Below are positions 1 to 6,660 of a stretch of DNA of 8,395 bases, piece after piece. Under the pieces are notes generated by a model that saw only the letters and a list, made by a program, of their open reading frames with translations, did not search any database and was not told the DNA's origin. Position 1 is the first letter of the stretch, and each line of letters opens with the position of its first letter. The stretch spans positions 1-8,395 of the forward strand of contig JAPLMO010000474.1 in NCBI GenBank assembly GCA_026386995.1. Reading direction: 5' to 3'. Origin of the DNA: Planctomycetota bacterium (GTDB taxonomy: Bacteria; Planctomycetota; Phycisphaerae; FEN-1346). A program made the position numbers and the translations under genes.

Positions 1-1
1 G

Positions 2-823
2 GCAAAGCGGCTCGGGAAGGGGCGGCTGGGCGCGAGCGACTACCGCCGGCTAGGGGGGTACAGCCCAAGCACGGTCGTCCGGCGGTTCGGGTCCTGGAAC
101 GCGGCCGTTGAGCGGGCGGGACTCGAGGCCCCGGCTCAGGCTAGCGATGAGGAACTTCTGGAAGACCTGCGGCGGGTGGCGGGGCAACTGGGGCGGGACC
201 GACTGGGCCAGGATGAGTACAACCGCCGCGGCCGGTTCAACCACCAGATGATCGCCCGGCGGTTCGGCTCGTGGGGGAAGGCTGTCGAGCGGGCCGCGCT
301 GGCCACGGCGGGGCGCCCGCATCCCGGCGTGGACGACCTTTTCTACAACATCCTGGCGGTGTGGCTGAAACTTGGCCGCAGGCCGGCCTCGACGGAGTTC
401 CGCCGGCCGCTCTCGAAATTCAGTATCCGGCCATATCTGTATTACTTCGGCACGTGGCGGAAGGCGATGGCGGCGTTCTTCGCGTGGCTGCGGGAGATGG
501 AGCCGCCCGGCGGCGATGGCGACGATGATAGCGAGCGGCCGCGCACGCCCGGAACGGTCCTCGTGAGGCCCGGCAAGGAGGACCTTCCCCGTCGCCCCAC
601 CGGCCACACGACCGGGCGCAGGCCGGCGCTGCGGCAGCGGTTCCGCGTGATGCTCCGCGACCATTTCCGCTGTCGCCTGTGCGGCCGCAGCCCCGCCGCA
701 ACGCCGGGCCTGGAATTGCACATCGACCACATCGTCGCGTGGTCGAAGGGGGGCGAGACGGTGGATGAGAACCTTCAGACCCTGTGCTCGGATTGCAACC
801 AGGGCAAACGTGATGGCGGGTAG
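2..823 (+). CDS. HNH endonuclease-like protein with three homing-endonuclease-associated repeats (5' end outside window)
   Basis: The frame is open from the first complete codon at base 2 to a TAG at 821-823, so the gene starts upstream of the window; a GTG at 176 lies inside a repeat and is not a credible start. Numbering the 273 visible residues from base 2, three related segments carry F-G-S/T-W at 29-32, 88-91 and 149-152, each followed by a helix such as NAAVERAGL. This matches the Pfam HNH_repeat (homing endonuclease associated repeat) pattern, thought to bind DNA. A charged linker leads to a C-terminal HNH fold: CRLC (224-227), HIDH (240-243), N257 and CSDC (262-265), i.e. the zinc-ribbon cysteines plus the catalytic and metal-binding His/Asn set. 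All key residues are present, so nuclease activity is plausible. No partner methylase, intron or defence gene is visible nearby. The family assignment is firm; the target and role are unknown. Confidence 0.88.
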   Translation, partial: AKRLGKGRLGASDYRRLGGYSPSTVVRRFGSWNAAVERAGLEAPAQASDEELLEDLRRVAGQLGRDRLGQDEYNRRGRFNHQMIARRFGSWGKAVERAALATAGRPHPGVDDLFYNILAVWLKLGRRPASTEFRRPLSKFSIRPYLYYFGTWRKAMAAFFAWLREMEPPGGDGDDDSERPRTPGTVLVRPGKEDLPRRPTGHTTGRRPALRQRFRVMLRDHFRCRLCGRSPAATPGLELHIDHIVAWSKGGETVDENLQTLCSDCNQGKRDGG

Positions 824-835
824 TGTTGCGAAAAC

Positions 836-955
836 GTAGGGTGGGTGCTGTGCACCCATGCGGTTGTATTGACGTAATGCGGCGGCGGCGTGGGTGTCCG
901 GGCATAACGGCATGATAGCAACGGCATCAGCGTGGGTGCATAGCACCCACCCTAC
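836..955. repeat. Inverted pair of hairpins (BIME-like), family GTAGGGTGGGTGC
   Basis: Two 26-base arms, 836-861 and 930-955, are reverse complements at 24 of 26 positions. Each arm is also a small hairpin: stem TGGGTGC with loop TGT on the left (842-858), and GTGGGTGC with loop ATA on the right (932-950). The 68 bases between the arms show no obvious symmetry. The unit fills most of the gap between the HNH and HIT genes and ends 14 bases before the HIT ribosome binding site. Its build, paired inverted hairpins between genes, is like the REP/BIME elements of other bacteria. Only one copy is in this window. Confidence 0.8.
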
Positions 956-969
956 ATTACACGGCAAAC

Positions 970-974
970 GGAGG
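970..974 (+). promoter_or_regulatory. Ribosome binding site of the HIT gene
   Basis: GGAGG lies 7 bases before the ATG at 982 and fixes that start. Confidence 0.8.
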
Positions 975-981
975 ATACGTC

Positions 982-1398
982 ATGGCGGATTGCATTTTCT
1001 GCAAGATCGTCGCCGGCCAGATTCCGTGCACGAAGGTTTACGAGGATGCGGCGTGTCTGGCGTTCATGGACATCAACCCCATATCGCCCGGCCACACGCT
1101 GGTCGTCCCGAAGAAGCATTACGAGGCGATAGCGGAGATGCCGGCCGATGAGGCGGCGGCGCTCTTCCGGCCCATCCCGTCGCTGGCGGCGGCCGTCAAG
1201 GAGGCGCTTGGAGCCGAGGCCCTGAACGTCCTCCAGAATAACGGCCGCGCGGCAGGGCAGGCCGTGGATCACCTGCACGTGCACCTTATTCCGCGGTGGG
1301 CGGGCGACGGCCTGGGGTTCCGCTGGCCCGCGAAGTCGGCCGATTTTGCGGTGCTGGCGAAACAGGCCGCGAAAATCATGGCGGGGATCAAGATGTAG
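982..1398 (+). CDS. HIT-family (histidine triad) nucleotide hydrolase, Hint-like
   Basis: A 138-residue protein, normal length for the Hint branch of the HIT superfamily. These cytosolic enzymes hydrolyse phosphoramidate and acyl bonds of AMP derivatives. The N-terminus CIFCKI (residues 4-9) is the typical bacterial opening, with C4 and C7 able to take part in zinc binding. The central PISPGHTLVVPKKH segment (33-46) is conserved in the family. The catalytic triad HLHVHL is at 97-102, with H99 expected as nucleophile by family rule, and QNNGRAAGQ (85-93) is the usual nucleotide-contact stretch. The ATG at 982 has a good GGAGG site. The gene stands alone on the plus strand, convergent with the LolA-like gene, and the repeat at 836-955 lies directly upstream. 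The exact substrate cannot be read from sequence. Confidence 0.93.
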   Translation: MADCIFCKIVAGQIPCTKVYEDAACLAFMDINPISPGHTLVVPKKHYEAIAEMPADEAAALFRPIPSLAAAVKEALGAEALNVLQNNGRAAGQAVDHLHVHLIPRWAGDGLGFRWPAKSADFAVLAKQAAKIMAGIKM

Positions 1399-1479
1399 GC
1401 GACGAGCCGTTCGAGCCCGACGCGGGAGCGGCGGGGCATCTCGTTACGCGGCGACGGCACGTAGGGCTTGCGGGTGTAC

Positions 1480-1499
1480 CCCGCCGATTCCGCGGCGGG
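1480..1499. terminator. GC hairpin between convergent genes, possible terminator
   Basis: CCCGCCG (1480-1486), loop ATTCCG and CGGCGGG (1493-1499) form a 7-pair stem between the stops of the HIT and LolA-like genes. There is no T-run on either side, so it is at best a weak or Rho-assisted stop point. Confidence 0.35.
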
Positions 1500-1517
1500 C
1501 TCGATAGTTGAAAGAAA

Positions 1518-2276
1518 TCACTTGTCCTTGGCGTGCGTCACGATCTCCCAGTCCTGCGGCACGGAGGGGCGGGTGAACTGTTTGGCGTCGACGTCCTTAT
1601 TGATCTCGATATTACGGAAATCGACGGTGGTCACGTTGTCGCTCATGTCAAAAAGGCGCGCGCGGGTCGGCATCCAGGCCTTCGCGTCCACCCAGAGGAG
1701 GACCTTCTTGTAGTCCTTCGCCAGTTCGGCCCCCTTCTTGGGCGTGAGCGCGAGGACCGCCCGCTTGTCCTTGTCGGCGGCCTCTTCCTTCGCGTCGCGC
1801 GCGGCGGTGAAGAACTTCAGCACCTGTTCCTTCTTCTGGCCGAAGGGCAGGGGGAAGGGCGTCTTGCCGAGTTCCAACGATTCCACCGGCGGCTCGCTCG
1901 GCAGACGCAACTCCCAGATGATGAGTTGCCGGGTGGCTTCCTTCTTGTGGTAGAGCACGCGGCCGTCGAAGACGAACGTCTCCTGCGGCCGGTCGGTAAA
2001 CTCGAAGCGCAGGAGGTTCGGGGCGACGTACGCAAGGTCGCCCTTGCGCTTGGTGACGTCCTCGTAGAGGGTCTGGTTGAGTTCGTAGTCGAACCTGGAG
2101 CGGACGGTCTTGAAGTCCTTGCCGGCGGCGTCCATCTTGTCGAGGACCTCGATCGTCTCCGGGGCGGTGGGGGCCTCGGGGGCCTCGGCGGCGGGCGCTT
2201 CGGGCTCGCCGGCGAAGGCAGGCGCGATAGCCAGTGCGACAAGTGCGATTGCGAGCAGGCAGCACGTTTTCGGCAT
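1518..2276 (-). CDS. LolA-like periplasmic outer-membrane lipoprotein carrier protein
   Basis: A 252-residue protein starting at the ATG 2276-2274, chosen over a GTG 36 bases upstream because GGAGG precedes it by 10 bases and a clean signal peptide follows. Residues 2-22 are a short basic start plus a hydrophobic core ending AFA, with predicted cleavage before GEPEAP. The Cys pair near residue 5 precedes the core and is not a lipobox, so the protein should be soluble in the periplasm. A Pro/Ala/Glu-rich linker follows. The body has the LolA/LolB-fold pattern: GDLAYVAPNLLRFEF, then FDGRVLYHKK, LWVDAKAWMPTRARLFD and a C-terminal VDFRNIEINKDVDAKQFTRP strand pair. LolA carries lipoproteins across the periplasm to the outer membrane. 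As last gene of a run containing a LolD-type ATPase and an FtsX permease, that job is plausible here. A different lipid-binding role for this fold is possible. Confidence 0.75.
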   Translation of the reverse strand: MPKTCCLLAIALVALAIAPAFAGEPEAPAAEAPEAPTAPETIEVLDKMDAAGKDFKTVRSRFDYELNQTLYEDVTKRKGDLAYVAPNLLRFEFTDRPQETFVFDGRVLYHKKEATRQLIIWELRLPSEPPVESLELGKTPFPLPFGQKKEQVLKFFTAARDAKEEAADKDKRAVLALTPKKGAELAKDYKKVLLWVDAKAWMPTRARLFDMSDNVTTVDFRNIEINKDVDAKQFTRPSVPQDWEIVTHAKDK

Positions 2277-2286
2277 GGCGGCGTTA

Positions 2287-2291
2287 CCTCC
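2287..2291 (-). promoter_or_regulatory. Ribosome binding site of the LolA-like gene
   Basis: On the minus strand GGAGG stands 10 bases before the ATG at 2276. It lies inside the longer reading frame that starts at a GTG (2312), and so supports the shorter product with the signal peptide at its start. Confidence 0.6.
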
Positions 2292-2312
2292 GAAAAAACG
2301 AAACAAAAACAC

Positions 2313-2330
2313 GCGCTCAGTAAACTGAGC
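2313..2330. repeat. Perfect palindromic hairpin, family TTAR-CCGC (copy in VTT-LolA gap)
   Basis: CGCTCAGT-AA-ACTGAGCG is an exact 8-pair inverted repeat. Read in the direction of the genes (minus strand) it has TTAAC on its 5' side and CGTGTTTTTGTTT on its 3' side, so it also looks like an intrinsic terminator with an interrupted T-run. The same head and tail surround the hairpins at 3891-3986. It sits between the VTT stop (2389) and the LolA-like start (2276). Confidence 0.75.
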
Positions 2331-2396
2331 GGTTAAGTGTAACGGCTTTTCATTTCAAGTAAACTGAGCGGTTAAGTGTAACGGCTTATCATTTCA
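2319..2396. repeat. 39-base tandem duplication spanning the VTT stop codon
   Basis: Bases 2319-2357 and 2358-2396 are identical except for one T/A difference. The right copy contains the stop codon (2389-2391) and the last full codon of the VTT gene; the left copy carries the same bases in the intergenic space. The right copy keeps only the inner three bases of the left half of the hairpin present at 2313-2330, so the full palindrome is not duplicated. Confidence 0.85.
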
Positions 2397-3187
2397 ATCG
2401 CGCCGAAATCCATCGCACGATCGGCGGCAGGCCGCGCCAAAGGCCGAACACCACCGTCACGCCCGCGATTCCCAGGACCCACTGCCACCCCAGTTTGAAC
2501 TGGTCCGCCAGCATCGCCAGCGCCAGGTACCTCGGCCATCGGCCCACGAGCGATCCGAGGGTGAACTTCCATCGGCTGTAGCCCTCGCTGATCGCCAGCA
2601 GCCGCACGAAATCGACCGGGATCGGCAGGAACGACGCCGCCGCCAGCGTCGCGAACGGCGCCCGGTTGTACCACTTCGCCACCCGCCGGTAAAGCCCCGT
2701 CGCGCGGACCTTCCGCACGGGCCGATAGCGATAGAGGAATGTCAGCAGATAATAATCGTGCATGTTGGCGATGGCGGTGGCGACGGCCCCGCCCGTGGCC
2801 ACCACGAGCGGCGACAGGCCCAGGCCGTGGCCCTCGGCGGGCGCGGCGGCCCAAACGATGAGCCACGTCGTCGGCAGCGGGCAGAAGGTGCACGCGAGGC
2901 TCAGGTACGCAAACAGCCCCGCCAGCACGGCCGCCTCGCTCATCTTGCCGCTCGTCAGGCGGATCGCGGTCAGGACGGCCAGCAGCAGGATGAACGGGTA
3001 GAACCACCCGCGGAAACTCAGTGGCTCGTGGCGCGCCAGGCGCAGCGCGACTTCGTTCGGCGGCGCCTCCTCGTGCGATGTGGCACGGCTGGCTTGCCCA
3101 GCCGTGGGGGACGTCGGCGCTGATTCGCCACGGCTGGACAAGCCAGCCGTGCCACGCGCGGGGGGCGAGGGGGGAGTGGGGGGAATA

Positions 3188-3204
<17 letters not shown>
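2389..3204 (-). CDS. VTT/DedA-like (SNARE-associated family, YqaA-type) membrane protein with a repeat-derived N-terminus
   Basis: A 271-residue integral membrane protein. The ATG at 3204 overlaps the ATPase gene by 17 bases and is preceded by GAGGA with 6-base spacing, so translational coupling is likely. Residues 1-60 are Pro/Ser/Ala-rich and look disordered; 17-42 are encoded by the 76-base double-hairpin repeat (3080-3155). The membrane domain follows, with hydrophobic segments near 67-83, 91-120, 131-148, 184-204, 217-232 and 239-257. FLPIPVDFVRLLAISEGYSRW (192-212) and the following LGSLVGRWPRYLALA resemble the conserved re-entrant and glycine core of the VTT (DedA/TVP38/YqaA) family, whose members are linked to phospholipid movement and membrane homeostasis. 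Its place between ATPase and LolA-like genes hints at envelope work. Family membership is probable, function not established. If translation instead began after the repeat, the domain would be unaffected. Confidence 0.7.
3080..3155. repeat. 76-base double-hairpin element, copy 1 (inside VTT gene)
   Basis: Arms of 28 bases (3080-3107 and 3128-3155) are reverse complements with one mismatch, around a 20-base spacer. Each arm is itself a hairpin with CGGCTGG/CCAGCCG stems. The same structure, with the same arm and spacer lengths, recurs at 6419-6494; spacers differ but arms are almost identical. This copy lies within the open reading frame of the VTT protein. Confidence 0.92.
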
Positions 3205-3850
<646 letters not shown>

Positions 3851-3860
3851 TTGTTAACCT

Positions 3861-3878
3861 GTGGCGTCATGGCGCCAC
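3861..3878. repeat. Short hairpin upstream of the ATPase gene
   Basis: GTGGCG, loop TCATGG, CGCCAC: a 6-pair stem 10 bases upstream of the ATPase start codon on the minus strand. It could mask or present the weak ribosome binding site; this is only a possibility. Confidence 0.35.
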
Positions 3879-3880
3879 GG

Positions 3881-3992
3881 CAAAAACACGCGCCCATTAA
3901 AATGGGCGGCTAACCAAACGGCAAACACGCGCCCATTAAAATGGGCGGCTAACCAAACGGCAAACACGCGCCCATTAAAATGGGCGGCTAAA
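3881..3992. repeat. Tandem array of palindromic hairpins, 39-base period, about 2.8 copies
   Basis: CGCCCATTAAAATGGGCG, an exact palindrome, occurs at 3891-3908, 3930-3947 and 3969-3986, always 39 bases apart, with near-identical linkers (GCTAACCAAACGG, CAAACACG). Read on the minus strand each unit is TTAGC, hairpin, CGTGTTT. The array fills the gap between the permease stop (3999) and the ATPase start (3850). It shares head, tail and 39-base spacing with the element at 2313-2396, while its stem differs by two compensated base pairs. Confidence 0.92.
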
Positions 3993-3998
3993 TATGGG

Positions 3999-5081
3999 CT
4001 ATTCGTAGCGCAGGCTTTCGACCGGGTCCTGGCTTGCGGCCTTTATCGACGGGTGCAGCGCCCCCAAAAACGTTCCGCCCGTCGCCAGAATCGCGGCGTA
4101 CGCGAAGCGCGCGGCCGGGATGTCGATCGTCCAGAGCGGCTGAAGGTGCAGGATGAGCGCGCGGCCGCCGATCGTCAGGGCGAACCCGACGAGGATGCCC
4201 GCCGCCAGGATCAGCCCGGCCTCGGCCATCACGAGGCCGAAAATCTGGAGGCGCGACGCCCCGATGCCTTTCAGGATGCCTATCTCGCGCGTCCGCTCCA
4301 CCACCATCGTGTACACGGTCAGCAGGATGACGAGGAAGCACACGAAGCCCGCCACCAGGACGACCGCGCCGATGACGAGGTGCATGTCGCCCAGGAGGTT
4401 GGCGAGGCGCGAGTAGTACTCGTCCAGCGTAAAGACGCTCAGTTTCAGGCCGGCGATCGCCTCGCGCACCGGGGCAACGGCGGCCGGGCCGGCGGCCTTG
4501 ACGTAGAAGAACGTCGCGCGGCGGGTATCGTTCTGGAGACACTCGTTAAGGGTGTCGATGGGGATGAACACGCGCCCCGCCACGCCCTCGCGCGCTATGC
4601 CGACGATGGTGAACGTGCGGCCCAGGCGCTCGACCGTGTCGCCGAGTTTGAAGCCCCCGGCCGCGGCCAGGCGGGTGTCGATCAGCATTTCCGAGCCGCC
4701 CGCCAGCGGCCGCCCCTGGACGATGCGGTCGGGCGCGGCGAAGAAGGGCCAGTCCTCGGGCCGGATGCCGAATGCGTTCTGGTCGCGGCCGGCCATGTTC
4801 AGCGACCAGCAGAGGACGGGGACGGCGGCGCTCGTGCCGGGAATGGCCCGCAGTTTGGCCTCGATCTTGTCGGCCGGCAGCCCGCCGCCCAGCAAGAGCG
4901 CCGGCCCGCCTGCCGGCAGGACCATGAGGTGGGCGTCCACGTTGGTCGTGCGGTTGGCGATCTCGTGGAGCATGCTCGTCAGGCCCACCAGCACCAGGAA
5001 CAGGGCCACCCCCACGCCGATCACCAGGACGGAGATCGCCGTTCGGACTTTGCGGGCCAAAATATTCGATAGAGGTAACAT
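3999..5081 (-). CDS. FtsX/MacB-type ABC transporter permease (LolC/E-like)
   Basis: A 360-residue inner-membrane protein from the ATG at 5081, preferred over a TTG nine bases upstream that lies in the heptamer repeat. It has the four-helix FtsX layout: helix 1 near 15-36, a periplasmic MacB_PCD-type domain at about 40-230, helix 2 near 236-258, helix 3 near 284-306 and helix 4 near 325-345. ERTREIGILKGIGASRLQIFGLVMAEAGLI (262-291) is the cytoplasmic coupling region typical of this family, and the C-terminus PSIKAASQDPVESLRYE is its classic ending. It should pair, as a homodimer, with the ATPase encoded next. Only one permease gene is visible, so a LolF-like or MacB-like arrangement fits better than a LolC plus LolE pair. 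No good ribosome binding site is seen because the heptamer repeat runs up to the start codon. Confidence 0.9.
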   Translation of the reverse strand: MLPLSNILARKVRTAISVLVIGVGVALFLVLVGLTSMLHEIANRTTNVDAHLMVLPAGGPALLLGGGLPADKIEAKLRAIPGTSAAVPVLCWSLNMAGRDQNAFGIRPEDWPFFAAPDRIVQGRPLAGGSEMLIDTRLAAAGGFKLGDTVERLGRTFTIVGIAREGVAGRVFIPIDTLNECLQNDTRRATFFYVKAAGPAAVAPVREAIAGLKLSVFTLDEYYSRLANLLGDMHLVIGAVVLVAGFVCFLVILLTVYTMVVERTREIGILKGIGASRLQIFGLVMAEAGLILAAGILVGFALTIGGRALILHLQPLWTIDIPAARFAYAAILATGGTFLGALHPSIKAASQDPVESLRYE

Positions 5082-5144
5082 AAGTTTCAAGTTTCAGGTT
5101 TCAAGTTTCAAGTTGTGGATTTCAGGTTTCAGGTTTCAAGTTCA
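5082..5144. repeat. Heptamer tandem repeat (AAGTTTC/AGGTTTC), nine units
   Basis: Nine consecutive 7-base units begin AAGTTTC AAGTTTC AGGTTTC and drift only slightly. The tract abuts the permease start codon (5081) and so occupies its translation start region. The reverse-oriented counterpart is at 5217-5244. Confidence 0.9.
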
Positions 5145-5216
5145 AGTCAAAGGCAAGACGACAGGCGCCAGCGTTAACGATGCAGAATCGCGCGGCAACG
5201 CCGTGTCCGTTAACTT

Positions 5217-5244
5217 GAAACCTGAAATCTGCAACTTGAAACTA
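5217..5244. repeat. Heptamer repeat in opposite orientation, four units
   Basis: GAAACCT, GAAATCT, GCAACTT and GAAACTA are reverse complements of the 5082-5144 type. The last unit includes the stop codon of the oxidoreductase gene (5242-5244). The two tracts face each other across about 70 bases of unrelated sequence and could pair into a long imperfect stem. Confidence 0.8.
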
Positions 5245-6285
5245 TTCTTCAAACGGCGTGCCCTTCTTGGCCACCGAGATCACGCGCATGATTTCGACGG
5301 CCTCTTCGAGCCTGATCGGAAATCGCGTGCCTTTCCGGAGGGCGCCATGGAGTTCGTCCCAGATGTCCCACTGCCGGGCGGGCTTGACGGGGATTTCCTT
5401 CTCGATCCACCGCAGTTCCTCGGGCGTGCCGAAGGTTGCGCCGGGGTCGCCGCCCTTGGCCTTGCGGGCTTTCAGTTTCTGCCTGGGGTCCAGGTACCGC
5501 AGTTTGATGGTCTTTTCGTCCTCGCACACCAGTGCCCCCTTGGTGCCGAGGAGAAGATAGACGGGCGGCTTGATGGCCGCGCCGCCGCTGATCTCCATGT
5601 CCACGATGCGGCCGCTGGTGCCGCGCAGGATGATTCTCACGTGGTCCTCGGCGTCGCCGACGGCGGCCACGCGCTTCAGGTCGCTCCATATCTTCTCCAG
5701 CGGAGAATCGAGCATCTGGAGCGAGTGGTCGACGATATGCGGCCCCCAGTTGAGCAACTGCCCGCCGGCGAACGCCTTGAGGGTCTGCCAGTCGTCGCGC
5801 CGGGCAAAGCCGCCCCGGAACAGGCGAACCTCGAACACGTCGCCCAGGATGCCGCTCGCCATGATCTCCCGGACGTGCAGGAAGGCGGGCTCGTTGCGGC
5901 GGTTGTGGCGGATATACAGTTTGCCGCGCGACCGGGCCGCCAGTTTCGCCAGATGCACGGCCTCGGCGTACCTGGTGCAGATGGGCTTTTCGAGGAAGGC
6001 GTGCTTGCCCGCCTTCAAGGCCAGCGATGCATGCGCAAAGTGGTCGAGGCTGCGCGTGGCGATGTCGACCATCTCAACCTCGGGGTCGGCCACGAGTTCC
6101 TCGACGGTCTCGTACGTGCGGCAGCCGTACCTGTCGGCCATCTGCTTGCGCCGCTGGGCCAAGGGGTCGCACGCCGCGACGAAGCGGAACTTGTCCGCCT
6201 TGCCTTTGAGTTCATCGCAGTGCATCCCCCAGCCTGCGCGGCCCAGGCCCGCTAGGCCCAACCGAATCGGATCAGCCTTTGCCAT
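5242..6285 (-). CDS. Gfo/Idh/MocA-family NAD(P)-dependent oxidoreductase
   Basis: A 347-residue cytosolic enzyme, normal length for the family. The ATG at 6285 is preferred to a TTG at 6315, which would lie only about 8 bases from the expected transcript start. The N-terminal Rossmann fold has GLAGLGRAGWG (10-20) and an acidic D40 ending strand 2 for cofactor binding. EKP at 99-101 carries the family lysine, and GGQLLNWGPHIVDH (174-187) matches the conserved GG-L-D-GxHxxD catalytic motif, with W in place of the usual aspartate before G181. No twin-arginine signal is present. Family members oxidise or epimerise sugars, inositols and related polyols; the substrate cannot be named from sequence. 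There is no sugar-uptake or pathway neighbour. It probably forms its own transcription unit with a promoter at 6330-6358. Confidence 0.93.
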   Translation of the reverse strand: MAKADPIRLGLAGLGRAGWGMHCDELKGKADKFRFVAACDPLAQRRKQMADRYGCRTYETVEELVADPEVEMVDIATRSLDHFAHASLALKAGKHAFLEKPICTRYAEAVHLAKLAARSRGKLYIRHNRRNEPAFLHVREIMASGILGDVFEVRLFRGGFARRDDWQTLKAFAGGQLLNWGPHIVDHSLQMLDSPLEKIWSDLKRVAAVGDAEDHVRIILRGTSGRIVDMEISGGAAIKPPVYLLLGTKGALVCEDEKTIKLRYLDPRQKLKARKAKGGDPGATFGTPEELRWIEKEIPVKPARQWDIWDELHGALRKGTRFPIRLEEAVEIMRVISVAKKGTPFEE

Positions 6286-6329
6286 TTGGAGCCGCCTTCT
6301 CTTCCTGGTCAGCAATCGGTAGCGGGACG

Positions 6330-6358
6330 ATTATAGGAGCCGCGCGGCAGGGGAGCAA
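6330..6358 (-). promoter_or_regulatory. Candidate sigma-70 promoter of the oxidoreductase gene
   Basis: On the minus strand a perfect TATAAT (6335-6330) lies 17 bases after TTGCTC (6358-6353). The start of transcription would be near 6323, about 38 bases before the ATG at 6285. Confidence 0.55.
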
Positions 6359-6369
6359 GGATTACGCGC

Positions 6370-6538
6370 GTCGGCGGGTAAGGCCTCAGTTATGTGCGCC
6401 CGCTCCAGATTGCGGGGTGTGGCACGGCTGGCTTGTCCAGCCGTGGGTATCGCCAGCGGCCATCCGCCACGGCTGGACAAGCCAGCCGTGTCACAGCTGA
6501 TAGGGAACGCGCACGTAACTGAGGCCTTACGTCGGCGG
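6370..6538. mobile_element. MITE-like element with 22-base terminal inverted repeats and 8-base target duplication
   Basis: Bases 6378-6399 and 6509-6530 are reverse complements at 21 of 22 positions and begin GTAAGGCCTCAG. They enclose a 153-base unit. GTCGGCGG stands directly outside each end (6370-6377 and 6531-6538), as expected of a target-site duplication; identity continues to GTAA because the element itself starts with GTAA. The unit has no coding capacity and carries the second copy of the 76-base double hairpin inside it. This is what a non-autonomous transposed element looks like; no transposase is in the window. Confidence 0.75.
6419..6494. repeat. 76-base double-hairpin element, copy 2 (nested in the MITE-like unit)
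   Basis: Arms 6419-6446 and 6467-6494 match as reverse complements at 27 of 28 positions around a 20-base spacer. The architecture is the same as copy 1 at 3080-3155, and arm sequence is nearly identical between copies while the spacers differ. Confidence 0.92.
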
Positions 6539-6569
6539 GTAACCTCTGAGTGCCTATTGAGCCCGGGCA

Positions 6570-6660
6570 GGGTGGCATGCCCACGCCGCCGTTTGCGTGG
6601 GCATGCACCATGGCCGCGGCGACAACATGCCCAGCGAACAGCGTGCTTGGCATGCCACCC
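6570..6660. repeat. Nested inverted repeat, GGGTGGCATGCC family
   Basis: Outer arms GGGTGGCATGCC (6570-6581) and GGCATGCCACCC (6649-6660) are perfect reverse complements. Overlapping the left one, GCATGCCCACGC (6575-6586), loop CGCCGTTT and GCGTGGGCATGC (6595-6606) form a 12-pair hairpin. The two pairings compete for 6575-6581. It lies 43 bases past the HAD stop codon in the direction of that gene, where it could act on the 3' end of its transcript. Confidence 0.8.

Noticed and set aside
2..823. Restriction-modification or other defence system
   Set aside because: The HNH protein has homing-type repeats and no methylase, helicase or other defence partner within the window.
50..967. Minus-strand open frame of 305 codons opposite the HNH gene
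   Set aside because: It begins in the 836-955 repeat and lies antisense to a frame with clear HNH and FGSW motifs.
1533..2336. Plus-strand open frame of 267 codons opposite the LolA-like gene
   Set aside because: The minus-strand frame has a signal peptide, ribosome binding site and LolA-fold pattern; the plus frame is low-complexity Gly/Arg/Leu.
3881..3992. CRISPR array
   Set aside because: Repeats are regular (39-base period) but linkers are near-identical, so there are no spacers, and no cas gene is nearby.
3861..5072. Plus-strand open frame of 403 codons
   Set aside because: Its start is made of the 39-base palindrome array (repeated NTRPLKWAANQTA) and the remainder mirrors the permease gene.
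4552..6255. Plus-strand open frame of 567 codons
   Set aside because: It is antisense to the permease and the oxidoreductase, crosses the heptamer repeat and has no family-like motifs. GC-rich real genes leave long open frames on the opposite strand.
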